Shown: in pieces, positions 24,855-35,528 of the stretch | How positions within the stretch are numbered: position 1 is the stretch's first letter | Layout of the letters: the number at the start of each line of letters is the position of its first letter | Assembly: GCA_947179485.1 (NCBI GenBank) | Contig: OX359248.1 | Span: forward strand, 49,424,386-49,488,385 | Origin: Allacma fusca | Taxonomy: Eukaryota > Arthropoda > Collembola > Symphypleona > Sminthuridae | Length of the DNA stretch: 64,000 bases | Direction of reading: 5' to 3' | Translations under genes and position numbers: made by a program | Notes under the pieces: model-generated | Told to the model about the DNA's origin: nothing | What the model saw: only the letters and a program-made list of their open reading frames with translations | The model's database searches: none

Positions 24855-26627
24855 TATAATCTCTGTCTATCCCAAAAAAATTTGAATTGCTGAAAACTGC
24901 TTTAATATTTCAATCTAGAAACGATCCTCAAAATAGGTAGCTCTATTCTCAAATCTACAGTATCCGAAAAACAAGATACCGCTAACTATTAGAAGTCCCA
25001 ACAGCAGAATCACAAAATTTCAAAATAATTTACAAGTAATATAATAAATTCCCACTCGCTTTGTCTTTATGATGAGAACTTAATATAAACTGTCTCAACT
25101 ATACGGATAAGACTAGTTATATACCGGAAATACTAAAGGAATTATACCAGTTCGGATTCTCCTTTTATTCCAATATATTAACCCAAGATCTCGCATACGT
25201 TTGAAAATATATGTCCCTAGTTACTGGTGATATTACTGAAATAGTTTACCCGAGTACAATAATTAATCCCTAACTGTAAAAGCGTTTGTTCAGCTTTCAT
25301 ACAACAAGAACCTATTATTTATCTCTGACTAATCCTGATTTTATGTAAGAGCTCAATAGTTAAATAATCAATGCAAAAGAGTTTATTCACCTTTGATACC
25401 TAATTCCAACTATTGTCTCCTTGATCTCTCAACTGTAAAGTCTTTCCCTAATAAAATTACCTACTTACTGAAATTCATTATTTAATTTTTTCCCCCCCGT
25501 TAATTCTTATCTTTTATTTTGCTCCTACCATTCAAATATTATTTTCTAAACCCTTATCTTCCTTTTGCTTATGCTAGTCTTCTATGAAAACTTCACCTAA
25601 CAACTCGATATTAAAATCCCTCAGTAGTGATCAGTTACCTAGATTTCCAATACAAAGGTTAGTTCAATTTTCTGGTGGCCTAGCCCTAAAATTTTAGGGT
25701 GTAGGAACAAGGATATCACACATTTGACAACTTGACTAATGCAAGCATATACTCAATAATGGAATATGTATTATTCCCGCGGCTAATAGAAAAGGAGCCC
25801 CAGCGTTTTGTTAAGAGAACGCTTCTCCGCACTCAGCAAATGACTACCAAATCTAAAATTCCACCGTCAGAAAATACCATGACCATAAAGGCTAGTCTGA
25901 GTGTGATACTGTTAGGTAATTGGAAAGGTTTATATGTTTATAAGCCCCTTCTGAAATATTTAGGCCTCAAACAGTTGTTAAGTCTAGCTACTCGCACAAG
26001 TCTATCTTCACTATGATTCAGTTTCTATCTATCCGAAAAATGTTTTTAAATTCTAAATCCCTATTCAAAAGTAAACCGCAGAATTTTCAAACCCTGTGTT
26101 GTCTTGATCAGCAATCAGCAGTCCGTTCTATCGGCCAAATGGTCAACGACCCCGGATGGGTACCGTTGTGAGGATCTCCAGTCACCGTTGTCAACGACCC
26201 TGGATAGGTACCGTTGTGTGGATCGTCAGACTATCACTTCCTAGCTTCTATTCTCGATTTATTTGAATTTTATTTATTCAGCAAAATAAATCTCCTTTAT
26301 TTACTTGACTTTCTCAGTTTAATCGAAATTTATTTGTTTATTCTTCCAAATAAATTCCTTTTATTCCCTAAATAATTTTTCCCTATTTTCAAATAAATTT
26401 TCCTCCGACTCTTGGACTCTCCCTTCACTCACAAAAGTGTACGTTCCCTACTCAACTCGGCTTTTACTCGCTTTGCAGTTAGACTTTGGTATGGTATTCT
26501 AGGATAAATTGTTAATTCTCTTTTTTTAAAACTCTGTTTTCTTCCTATTTCCAACTAACCAAGACTATTTAAGATACTTTGTAATTAAATACTTCGACGT
26601 AACTAGAATATCTCAGAGTAGCAGAAT
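24855..26627 (-). other. Leader region of the LTR element
   Basis: About 1.8 kb between primer site and gag start. No minus-strand ORF of note; the plus-strand frame at 25732-26016 is antisense. Two imperfect copies of a 48-bp unit beginning GTCAACGACC start at 26142 and 26190 and contain GGTACCGTTGTG. A packaging or regulatory role is possible but unproven. Confidence 0.55.
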
Positions 26628-26644
26628 ACCCCGCACCTCCACCA
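26628..26644 (-). promoter_or_regulatory. Primer-binding site, probably tRNA-Ala
   Basis: On the plus strand GCACCTCCACCA (26633-26644) equals the 3' end expected of many eukaryotic alanine tRNAs including CCA. The minus strand thus offers TGGTGGAGGTGC as a primer site. It lies four bases inside the LTR edge. The match weakens upstream of the acceptor stem. Confidence 0.6.
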
Positions 26645-26648
26645 AATT

Positions 26649-27876
26649 TGTTAGGGGTCTGAGTTGAGTGGAAATAACGTACTATAAATTCCCTCAAGTT
26701 TACTTTTGGTTCCTCAAATATTGAAGAGATTTTATTTAACTTTAGACAAATACAAAAATGGAACTTAATAATATCTTTGTTTGATTTTCTAAAATATAAG
26801 TTAACACTAAGATTTAATTCTGATTATAAATATTAATTCAAAGAAGACCTTCTCTAAATCTAAATACAAAGTTAATAAAGTTATAAAAGTTCAAGTTTAA
26901 TTCCTATTACGAGTTATCAAAGGGTTACCCAAAATTCCTATCAAAATTCTAAATGTTTTCTCAAAATTTCTCGAAATACAATCCACCAGCCTGAAGAGCT
27001 GTGGTAAAATCCTTCCTCTTCTGAGAGTAAAGGCTATCTTTCAGAAAAACTACTCGATTCTGAGAGCAAGAGTATTTTTGATAAAATGGGAGTAAAAAGG
27101 AAGAGAACCGAAACCCGAGTGCTATACGAAGAGAGAGAGAGAGTCCAAGAGGACAGCGTTTCGGATCGGCGTGTTCAGATCGACTGTGAATCTGTAAGAT
27201 TTTCCTGGGGTATTTATACTCGTCCGCAACCGTACTCTCAAAATCCGAAGTCAATTGAATAGATTTTTATGACCTGACCATCCGGCCGAAACCAAGTTCC
27301 AACCCCGCCAGCCTGGCGCCGGTTCGAGCTTGCTTTACATTTAAACACATGACAATACATACTTAGGCAATATCAGTTTCAATTACTTTCTTAATCTTAG
27401 GTCTTATCGTAACTTATTTTTATTACGATCGTAAAGATCGAGACCATTGTCCGAGACAGATCCGGTTACTTAGGAAGGAGTTTTTAGATTCTCCCGGGGA
27501 AAACGTCTTACACTCTAAAATACAATGGATTTAAGCTTATTACGCACTAATAACTTATATATATATATATATACGTCCTACGCATGGAGAGATTTCCCTC
27601 CTCTTCTCATCCGCTCGGACTGAGAGGAGCCAAAGGGTAATTTCTACACACACAGAGGAGGACTTTTCCAACTCTGGAGATTTTTATTAAAACCAACGGT
27701 CAGCAAGTTTATTCGCGTGCTATTCACGTGTACACATTCCTACGTTCATTCTAACATCCTATTCTCATTACTACCATTACATAAAATCTTACGTTATTAT
27801 GTACGTATCAAATACTTATGTCCACGCTAAAGAGAGCGTATCAAATACTTATCTCTACGCTAAAAAGAGCGTATCA
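26649..27876 (-). repeat. 5' LTR (element on minus strand)
   Basis: 1228 bp, flanked outside by TTAT and inside by the primer-binding site. The TG/CA ends are intact. Its promoter would drive gag and pol leftwards in window coordinates. The TA-rich run near 27555-27573 is a TATA-box candidate. Confidence 0.93.
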
Positions 27877-27880
27877 TTAT

Positions 27881-28530
27881 AGATACAATATAATGTTAAT
27901 TTTTGGATCAATTCTTATACACTACGATGTTATTTTCTCGTTAATTCATTATAATGCGCAATTCTAATTTTCTGATAGAAGACTGCAGAATCCTTGCGAG
28001 GATATTCCATCTATTCGACGTCGGTCAAAACGGGTGCGCCTTCATTAGTAGTAGTTTATATTTATTGACGTATTGAAATCTGTAAAACAGATAAGCAGAT
28101 AACTAAAAATCGGACGGAAATAAACAGCTCAAAACAAACCGAATCATAAAAATTAGTGAAATTAAGGAAATAAAACGAAACCAACACACCCAAAAGTGGC
28201 ATCAAAAACGTTTTCGACGTTAAAAATTGTTCGAGAAATTGAAGGTATGGCTCACTTGGATCAGATGTACCTCAAAATGGTTCCAATCTCTGCGGATTTA
28301 ATCAAGTATATGTATCAATTATAGGAAGCCAACAGATGCTTTTTGTTAATTCCTAGAAAATCCGCCTATTGTTTGGATCAATTCATGCAACTTGCCCAAT
28401 TCCTGTATCAATTCCACCGTAGTGGGCGAAATATGTTTCCAGCTGTTGGGAATTTATGAAAAATGATAAGAGATTTTAAAAAAAATTTCTTACGAGCAAT
28501 GTTTCACAACTGTTTTAGGGGTATAAGTTT
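27881..28530. repeat. Right arm of the large inverted repeat, outer part
   Basis: Continues the right arm after the LTR element. It is the reverse complement of about 7790-8290, including the GACTGCAGAATCCTTGC segment near 27982 and module B near 28225-28335. A direct copy of its first part lies at 61811-62160. Confidence 0.7.
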
Positions 28531-28839
28531 TGGCTAAGATGTTGTATTTTGGACTAGGAGTGCCAAATTTAAAAATTTTAAACTCGTAGGTACTTTTAAT
28601 AACTAATAAACCCAGTTTTTGCAAAATTTACTTCACCTCGCTAGTTTTATTCCACTGCTGTCCGCTGGTCTTAATTCTTTGCTAAAATTTTGTTTGTGCA
28701 AGTCGCTGTTCTTTTTGCTTAGTTTTGTATTTTCTAAAACGGGTATGTTTTGTTCGAAAAAAAACACCAAACTGTACAACTGATTTTAATCATGTAGCAC
28801 TACAATCAAAGAAATGATTCGAATGTCACCACCCCCAGT
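28531..28839. repeat. Repeat fragments with partial module A
   Basis: About 28535-28640 resembles 16247-16470. From 28645 it matches 17460-17650 directly, including a partial module A on minus and the CACCCCCAGT end, where the next insertion begins. Confidence 0.5.
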
Positions 28840-29540
28840 CAGGGTTGCTGATTTTTTTGAAAAAAATCAACAAAATCGGATTTATTTGATTTAAATCAAC
28901 CTTTACTGATTGTAATTCAGAATTTTATCACACGATAGAATTACCATACAAGTTTTTGGATTTTAATTTTCTTTATAATATTGCGAACGGTTGGTACCAA
29001 TTAAACTTGAACAATTAGTAAAAATAGTGAGAGAAAATTACAAAGGCAAGTCAACAAAGCTAGCTGAATATCAATTCCAATTATCAGAATTATTCATTTA
29101 AAAATTGTAACAATTTGAGTTTTGTCTCTGAATCCAAACGCTATGTAGGACAAATACCAGCTGTCTTATTTGGATTTTTATTGATTAGATATTATATGTA
29201 TATATATGGCCGAGTATGTTGGGACAGAAAAAATAGTTGCAATTTGGGAATAACCGGTTTAAACATATGTGAATATCTCTCAGTACATAATTATAACATT
29301 ACTGTCAAATTTTGTCACTTTCAAAGCGGTGCTCTTTAAGAAAGATTGGATGTAGGGATGTTTTTATAGGCACTGGGTTTATTTTCGGGATGGGACAATT
29401 TTGGGACATGAGTATTGTCCACGTATTATTTTGTGACGACATCGGGATACATATTTGTGTCCCTGAATTTCGAAACGAGACGGAATCTTCTGTGGGACAA
29501 AACAATCATGCCCAGCAGAAGCTCTAGTAAGTAATATATA
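28840..29540. mobile_element. Truncated hAT-like element pieces
   Basis: At about 28840 the sequence jumps, within a known repeat, to CAGGGTTGCTG followed by GATTTAAATCAACC-type words. This is a hAT-like left end, similar to but distinct from the element at 2577. No matching right end was found. From about 29215 to 29520 GGGAC and GTCCC words dominate, perhaps arms of a second element. No duplication is visible; the frames here are not convincing. Confidence 0.4.
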
Positions 29541-30365
29541 ATATTTCAAAACTCACTCTTATGAAACTTGACAGCTTGTACAGAAGAACAAAACGGTAAC
29601 CCAAATTATTCTGAAAAGGACAAAAATTAAAACTGGTCTCATAAAAACGCACAAATGCCCGTTTTACAACGTTTCTAGACGTTGAATCTGCTTTAAGTTT
29701 TGTAAAAAAATTGAAAAGAGCCATTAAAATAAGGTAAACCATGTGGCGAAAATTATTTTATTCATCTTGTACTTACATGTTAGCATTTTGTTGTGTACGG
29801 ATTTGTGACAAAATTTACGTTTCACAGAAGAAGACTTAAGCAAAACGTTACGATATTTTTAAATAAATCGATATTTCATGCCACACATTTCAAGTTAACA
29901 CTTTCTCAGCCGTCTTAAAAATGTATATGAAACATGTTTTATATGTAGTAGTGCTGCTCTCAGAATTAAATGACTATAGTTGGTCAATTTAGCAAATGTT
30001 TTCCAGATTTTTCCAATCCCGCTAGTTTTAAAACTGGCCATGGCCATGGAAGAGGAGCAAAGTCAGAATTGTTTGGAAAAACTGGTATTTTCAGTATTTA
30101 CATGGAGTGGCTCAAGATTCCAGCAGAATTTGCTCACGGTTACCTTAATTACAATCGTTTGTACTTTCACAATTTCGTAACACAACTGAGTCTAAATTTG
30201 TTTTAGGATATTTTTCCCCTACCTTGAATAATGGATTATGGTTTCAGTGAGGTTGAAATTTGAAATTCCAAGCAGCTCCGAGAAACAACCGGTTTTTTTG
30301 ACCGAATCATGTTGGAATGTCACTCCGAAAACTTCCCCATCTAAAGTTGATGTTCCACTTATTTC
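29541..30365. repeat. Inverted copy of about 11260-12130
   Basis: About 29685-29780 matches 17920-18010. About 29840-30365 is the reverse complement of 11260-11770, the segment that is missing from the right arm near 18240. The ORFs 29970-30206 and 29980-30180 are its translations. Confidence 0.6.
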
Positions 30366-30369
30366 CAGG

Positions 30370-30540
30370 TGACCAACCTTGGATTCACCAATATTGGTCA
30401 CAATAGTTTTTTAAACCTGAGATTGACCAATATTTGTTATATTTGGTTTCTTGGTCTGAGGTTGGCCAATAATGGACACGATTGTTTCTTGACCTCAAAT
30501 CAACCAACACTGGCCACAATCGGTTTCTTGAATTTCAAAA
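30370..30540. repeat. Degenerate 39-bp repeat, about four units
   Basis: Old copies of the 39-bp unit with CCAATATTGGTCACAATAG, in opposite orientation to the main array. The stretch 30541-30700 shows nothing else recognisable. Confidence 0.65.
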
Positions 30541-30719
30541 ATGTTCTTAAACGTCTGCTAATACGACAAACATTTCGGACATTTGGAACAACCCGGGACT
30601 TTGCGAAATATTTTTGGAAACAAAAGACATTTAGGAAACGTTTTTGATGTAATAACTAAATGCTGAATTCAAAAATCACAAAGTAATCTACTATCAAAAA
30701 ATATAATATTGACCAAACT

Positions 30720-31690
30720 GTGGCCAAGTAGTCGGTTGTAACCAATATTGGTTAATCTCAGGTCAAAAAACAAATTGTGACCAATATTGGTTAATCTCAG
30801 GTCAAAAAACAAATTGTGACCAATATTGGTTAATCTCAGGTCAAAAAACAAATTGTGACCAATATTGGTTAATCTCAGGTCAAAAAACAAATTGTGACCA
30901 ATATTGGTTAATCGCAGGTCAAAAAACAAATTGTGACCAATATTGGTTAATCTCAGGTCAAAAAACAAATTGTGACCAATATTGGTTAATCTCAGGTCAA
31001 AAAACAAATTGTGACCAATATTGGTTAATCTCAGGTCAAAAAACAAATTGTGACCAATATTGGTTAATCTCAGGTCAAAAAACAAATTGTGACCAATATT
31101 GGTTAATCTCAGGTCAAAAAACAAATTGTGACCAATATTGGTTAATCTCAGGTCAAAAAACAAATTGTGACCAATATTGGTTAATCTCAGGTCAAAAAAC
31201 AAATTGTGACCAATATTGGTTAATCTCAGGTCAAAAAACAAATTGTGACCAATATTGGTTAATCTCAGGTCAAAAAACAAATTGTGACCAATATTGGTTA
31301 ATCTCAGGTCAAAAAACAAATTGTGACCAATATTGGTTAATCTCAGGTCAAAAAACAAATTGTGACCAATATTGGTTAATCTCAGGTCAAAAAACAAATT
31401 GTGACCAATATTGGTTAATCTCAGGTCAAAAAACAAATTGTGACCAATATTGGTTAATCTCAGGTCAAAAAACAAATTGTGACCAATATTGGATAATATG
31501 AGGTCAAAAAACCCAATTGCGACCGATACTGGTCAATCTGAGGTCAAAAAACCAATTGTTACCAATATTGGTCAATCTGAGATCAAGAACCCAATTGTGA
31601 CCAATATTGGTTAATCTCAGGTCAAAAAACAAATTGTGACCGATATTAGTCAATCTGAGGTCAAACAGAAAAGGTCAATAAGGGATCCCC
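30720..31690. repeat. Homogeneous 39-bp tandem array
   Basis: About 19 nearly identical 39-bp units (GACCAATATTGGTTAATCTC then AGGTCAAAAAACAAATTGT) from about 30741 to 31490; one unit has G for T near 30911. A few diverged units extend to 31670. The unit length is divisible by three, so an ORF of 268 codons (30669-31475, minus) runs through it with 18 perfect 13-residue repeats. It is not taken as a gene. It ends at the same GGATCCCCATAAAAT junction as the other arrays. Confidence 0.93.
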
Positions 31691-32550
31691 ATAAAATTTG
31701 CTATAAACGTAGCTATCCGAAAAAGGTGTACTCAGGACCGTCCAAGAAAAAGAGATATTTCTCTTCTTCGCATCTTTGCACCTGAAGATGGATTTCCCCT
31801 GTCTCAGTTTTTCTTCCTAGGAGCCAGACCCGCAATGCTGAGCGTATTGACCGATGAAATAGCACATCGGAAACTCCTGAAACTTGCTAAGAATAAACGT
31901 CAAAACACGTTTGGAAACAAATTTCAGTCACGAATTAGGAATTTTATGCTGCAATTTTCTGTTTTCTCAAAGAACTCTTGACTTTACTCGCAACCACGGT
32001 GTATGTACAATTTTTAAACTAGCGAGGTGAACTAAATTTTGAGAAAACTGGGAAAAGATTTGGCAATTTTTGTGGGATCTAATATTTTACACTGGTTACG
32101 GCGAGTGGGTTAGATGTGTACCAATCGTATCGGTGAAACCCCCACGGTTATTCAAAATACCATTTAGCGGTAGTGGATAAAGTTTTATTAGTTATTTAAA
32201 GTCCCCACGAGTTCGTTAAAATTTTACATCGGCACTCCTAGTGCAAAATACGACATCCTAATCAAAACCTATTAAAACTTATTCCACTTGCGGGTTTTAC
32301 GATGGTTTCCAAAATGTTTTTTGTTCCGAAAATCTGATCAATACTTGGCAAAAAAATGGTAGACAGAAAGTTCTGGTCAGTACAAATTGTCCTGAGCGGG
32401 GCCAAGTCTTAGATGATTTTCTCGTCAAAATTAACTGTTGACATTTTGGTTAAACAAATCGTTTAATTTCACCACCTCGTCCAAATATCGACCAGGATTT
32501 GGAAATATTTTGCGTTTTAAAAATCATTATTCTTGTTTTTAATGAGGCAA
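31691..32550. repeat. Repeat unit, inverted copy of 16020-16797
   Basis: Adjoins the 39-bp array exactly as at 16757. It contains the segment near 31900 with AACGTCAAAACACGTTTGG and continues to the CATTTTGGTTAAAC segment near 32443. No gene. Confidence 0.65.
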
Positions 32551-33228
32551 TATTGACAGAGGTGCGACATCCAAGTCACTTATGAACCTCATCGAACGAC
32601 AATTTGTCAGAAGGGTAAAAGCGATGTCTCCGATAACTGATGTACAAATACATGCGCACATAGACCATTTTGCATTTTCTGGGAACATACATAACTCTTT
32701 TACAGAAATTAGCCCCAAACATTAAAGGTTTCAAATGATCAAGCGTAAAGATGCACACACAGGAAATTATTTAAAACGAGAGTGTTAATAAATGAGTTAT
32801 ATTTGTTCTAACGGAAAATACTTTATTTTAAGGTATGTCCTCCTGTTAAGATAATGCGACAGATTTTTCCCAGCCCTTGAATGAAGTGCTGTGAGAATGG
32901 AAATAAATGAAACTTACAATTAGCTGCATAATGAATTCGGTGCAAATGCTTCAGAGGTCCTGGTGGCTGTCAGAATTTATTTGAGAAATTATCAATTTTG
33001 TCCATAAATACACGCGTATATACATGATTTGATTACGAACCGAATGATATTTGATTTTTATACTGTAAATGGAATTTTATGCAAAAAGGTATATTGCAGG
33101 ATAGCACTACCCTTTCGGGCACAGAAACGGTTTAAACTAGTTTATTCTTTTAATTAACCGATCGCCAGGAGCAGAAATGACTCCACATGAAAACGTCTCT
33201 GGGATTCCAAGGTACAGTACTGGTTTCA
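32551..33228. repeat. Interspersed repeat, inverted relative to about 52740-53170
   Basis: The segment near 32765 with TTTAAAACGAGAGTGTTAAT is the reverse complement of sequence near 53090. No coding sequence seen. Confidence 0.55.
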
Positions 33229-33971
33229 GTATATACTAGGCATGAGTGTCTCGAATCATTTATAATTCTCGATAGTCTTGATCTTGTTTTAGAACAAAAT
33301 ATCGAGATCGAGAATTTTATAAATCGAGACATCGAGAACACAGTCATATCGAGACAATCGAGACATCACAAAATTATGAAATAAGGGGAAATAGTGCAAA
33401 CCGTGGTTTATTAAAGTCGTCTAATTTATTAAAACCACAAATCCTTTAAATAATTATTGCGTAGATACAGTATGTACTGTTTTCAATTTCTACTGTGTAC
33501 AATTTTCTCCTAATCCTCGGGAATGTGATGTAAAATTAAAATTAATTTTCTGCACCGAATTATTTTTAAATTCACGGCTGCAATATTTTTTCAATGAAAA
33601 CAATCCGAATTTGGGTTTTTGTTTTCAACTTGGGCTGAATTCAGGATAACACTAAAAATGAAACAAAATTCAATCATTTTGTTCAACTAATAACTGCACT
33701 ACACTAAAAGTCAGCATAAGCACAACTTAAAATATCCCCACCAAGACCTTGACATAACAAGCAAAAAATGCAGAGATCAGAAGATATTTCACCCAAAGTA
33801 CACAAAACGAATTTCAAGTATGTCTTACATCACATGTAAGTCATACATTAAATTATTATCATAATTTGAATTAAATGTCTGATGAGAATGTACACATAAT
33901 ACACAGATAGGTAATGCCTAATTTCAGTAATACTAAAAATGAAAGTATCAAATAGATATTGTTACCTTTAC

Positions 33972-34298
33972 TTAACCGAATTCGGAAACTTTACCAAGGG
34001 ATTGAAAATGAGTATTGAGAAATGAAAGCATATCCAAAACAGAATCAGCTAATCTTGCCCGAAGCTTAGTACAAAAATGTCCCGCAATTGAAAAAGCTCT
34101 TTCACTTTCAACACTTGTCGGCCGAATTGTTAGTAAAAAATCATACGCAAGTTGTAAATGATGTCCGCGTTTTGCTTTGGGTCCAGACTGCAGAAACTCA
34201 ATAATTTCATCTCGCACGAGGGCTGCCATTGATTTTGAATGCTGCGTTTCCTGCAAAAATAAAATAAAAACAAACTCCACTGAAAGGAAAGATTTCAA
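33972..34298 (-). CDS. hAT transposase, C-terminal dimerisation domain
   Basis: The clear hAT signature IRPTSVESERAFSIAG is followed by FCTKLRARLADSVLDMLSFL, the dimerisation domain with the conserved Glu in SER. The exon probably begins at 34250 after a TTTTTGCAG acceptor, reading ETQHSKSMAAL. The stop follows EFG at 33972. This domain mediates multimer formation and contributes the last catalytic acidic residue. Confidence 0.88.
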   Translation of the reverse strand: MKSFLSVEFVFILFLQETQHSKSMAALVRDEIIEFLQSGPKAKRGHHLQLAYDFLLTIRPTSVESERAFSIAGHFCTKLRARLADSVLDMLSFLNTHFQSLGKVSEFG

Positions 34299-34375
34299 AC
34301 ATTGAGCGCAAAATTTAAAAAAATGTATTTAGTATTAAATACCTCGCCTGCGTGTGTGGGTTTAGTCAGCAATTC

Positions 34376-34830
34376 TTACCGACGTCTCATTTTTTCACGC
34401 AACGATATATCTGTTTCGGTAGACACTGACAAATCCATCCTTCTTCGCTTTGGTAGAAAATCAGTTATGTCCTCATCCGAATTCGGGTATTCGTCCTCAT
34501 GTGTGAGTTGCAATCTGGTCAGAAGAACTAAAACATTTGCTTTCAAAGTTTTAGCATCAACTTTTAAACTTCTAACATGTGCAGATAATTCGTCATCTTC
34601 TACGTTGTTGTCTTCCTCCTCTTGTATTCCATGATGCAGAGTATAGATAATTTTTGACCATATTGTTCTACGTTCTTTTATTCGGTTTGCAATATTATTC
34701 TTGAGCTTCAGTTCTTCTACTGCAACTTTCACTGGCTCCAGGATTTGTATCATTTCATCTACAATGTCACTTTCCCTGTCATTTAACGGTTGAATTCGTT
34801 GTTGCTGAACCTTTGAGAGTGTTTTATTTT
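34376..34830 (-). CDS. hAT transposase, middle helical part
   Basis: Read from the shift near 34832 it carries TLSKVQQQRIQPLNDRES and then ILEPVKVAVEELK, the segment that precedes the C-terminal catalytic Glu region in many hATs. It ends with a basic KRRRMD stretch and EKMRR. A GTAAG donor at 34379-34375 follows. The intron to the next piece is about 129 bp if the acceptor at 34251 is used; phase is not cleanly resolved, so the junction is uncertain. Confidence 0.7.
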
Positions 34831-35528
34831 TTTCATATCAATCAACGTTTTTTCTACACTAGATTGCACTTCCTTGTAACGTTGTAGCATATCAAAAAGA
34901 CTGGACCACCGAATTCGGGACTCTAAAACAAGGCTGAGCGGTTTTCCAATATCCGATTTTATTTGCTTTTGTAAGATCGAGTTCTTTTTCGGGGACTTTC
35001 TAAACAGGCGTACTGTCCGCCTGATCTTATCAACAGCTACTTTTAGAACTGCTTGAGCAACTTTAAAAGTTTCCGAATTCGGCTTACGGAAAATACCTTC
35101 TTCATCTGATGATGAATGATCTTGAGTACTTGTTTCACTTTCTGCTTCACTGTCGCTTTCCTCCACTTCATCGTCACTGGTTTCATCTTCCGAAACGTCG
35201 ATGAAATCGTTCACATCCGAATTCGGTTTATTAGGTGGTGGATAAAATGTATCAATAATTCCGAGATTTATTGCATGTGCCATGCAAAGTTGGTTAATCA
35301 CACCTGATATATGTCCATATTTTTGCATTATGCTAGCACCATCATTTGTGCAACCGACAATATGAGTCAGAAGATCGATTCCATATTTAGATAGGCGCTT
35401 TTTGACAAGGCGAAGGCATTCGACAGACGTGAATTCCGTTGGAATTGGCTCTAGTCCTAAATTAAGCCTAAAACTATTCTTATCATGAATGTTTATGTTT
35501 AAGTACCGTCGATTATTTTTTTGCGGTC
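34783..35528 (-). CDS. hAT transposase, RNase H-like core
   Basis: Contains NNRRYLNINI at the start and TNDGASIMQKYG, holding the second catalytic Asp, then the CxxHxxNL motif as CMAHAINL. An acidic insertion rich in D, E and S (about residues 105-145) and SRIRWSSLFDML, a typical hAT RW motif, follow. The frame is lost at an A7 tract near 34832-34842; the neighbouring frame continues as TLSKVQQQR. The open reading frame tail HSQRFSNNEFNR is therefore out of frame. No start is needed here because it is internal. Confidence 0.85.

Larger units (their letters stand above)
18823..27876 (-). mobile_element. Ty3/gypsy-type LTR retrotransposon, internally deleted, 9054 bp
   Basis: The element reads on the minus strand, starting TGATACG and ending CTAACA. 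It is flanked by the 4-bp duplication TTAT (18819-18822 and 27877-27880). LTRs are 1228 bp (5') and 1222 bp (3') and almost identical. A primer site and a polypurine tract are present. The order is leader, gag, truncated pol (integrase only) and env-like remnants. Protease, reverse transcriptase and RNase H are missing, so it cannot move by itself. The host repeat near 8295-8315 shows the unoccupied target. The 4-bp duplication, GPY/F integrase and env-like tail suggest an errantivirus-like lineage, by inference. Confidence 0.92.

Noticed and set aside
26633-26644. tRNA gene 3' end
   Set aside because: Only the acceptor end matches; no T-arm or cloverleaf around it, and its place beside the LTR fits a primer site.
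30669-31475. 268-codon ORF on minus, 13-residue repeats
   Set aside because: It is the translation of the 39-bp array; no start context, no non-repeat domain, and diverged arrays of the same unit are not open.
30720-31690. CRISPR array
   Set aside because: Units are contiguous without variable spacers, no cas genes, and the surroundings are eukaryotic transposons.
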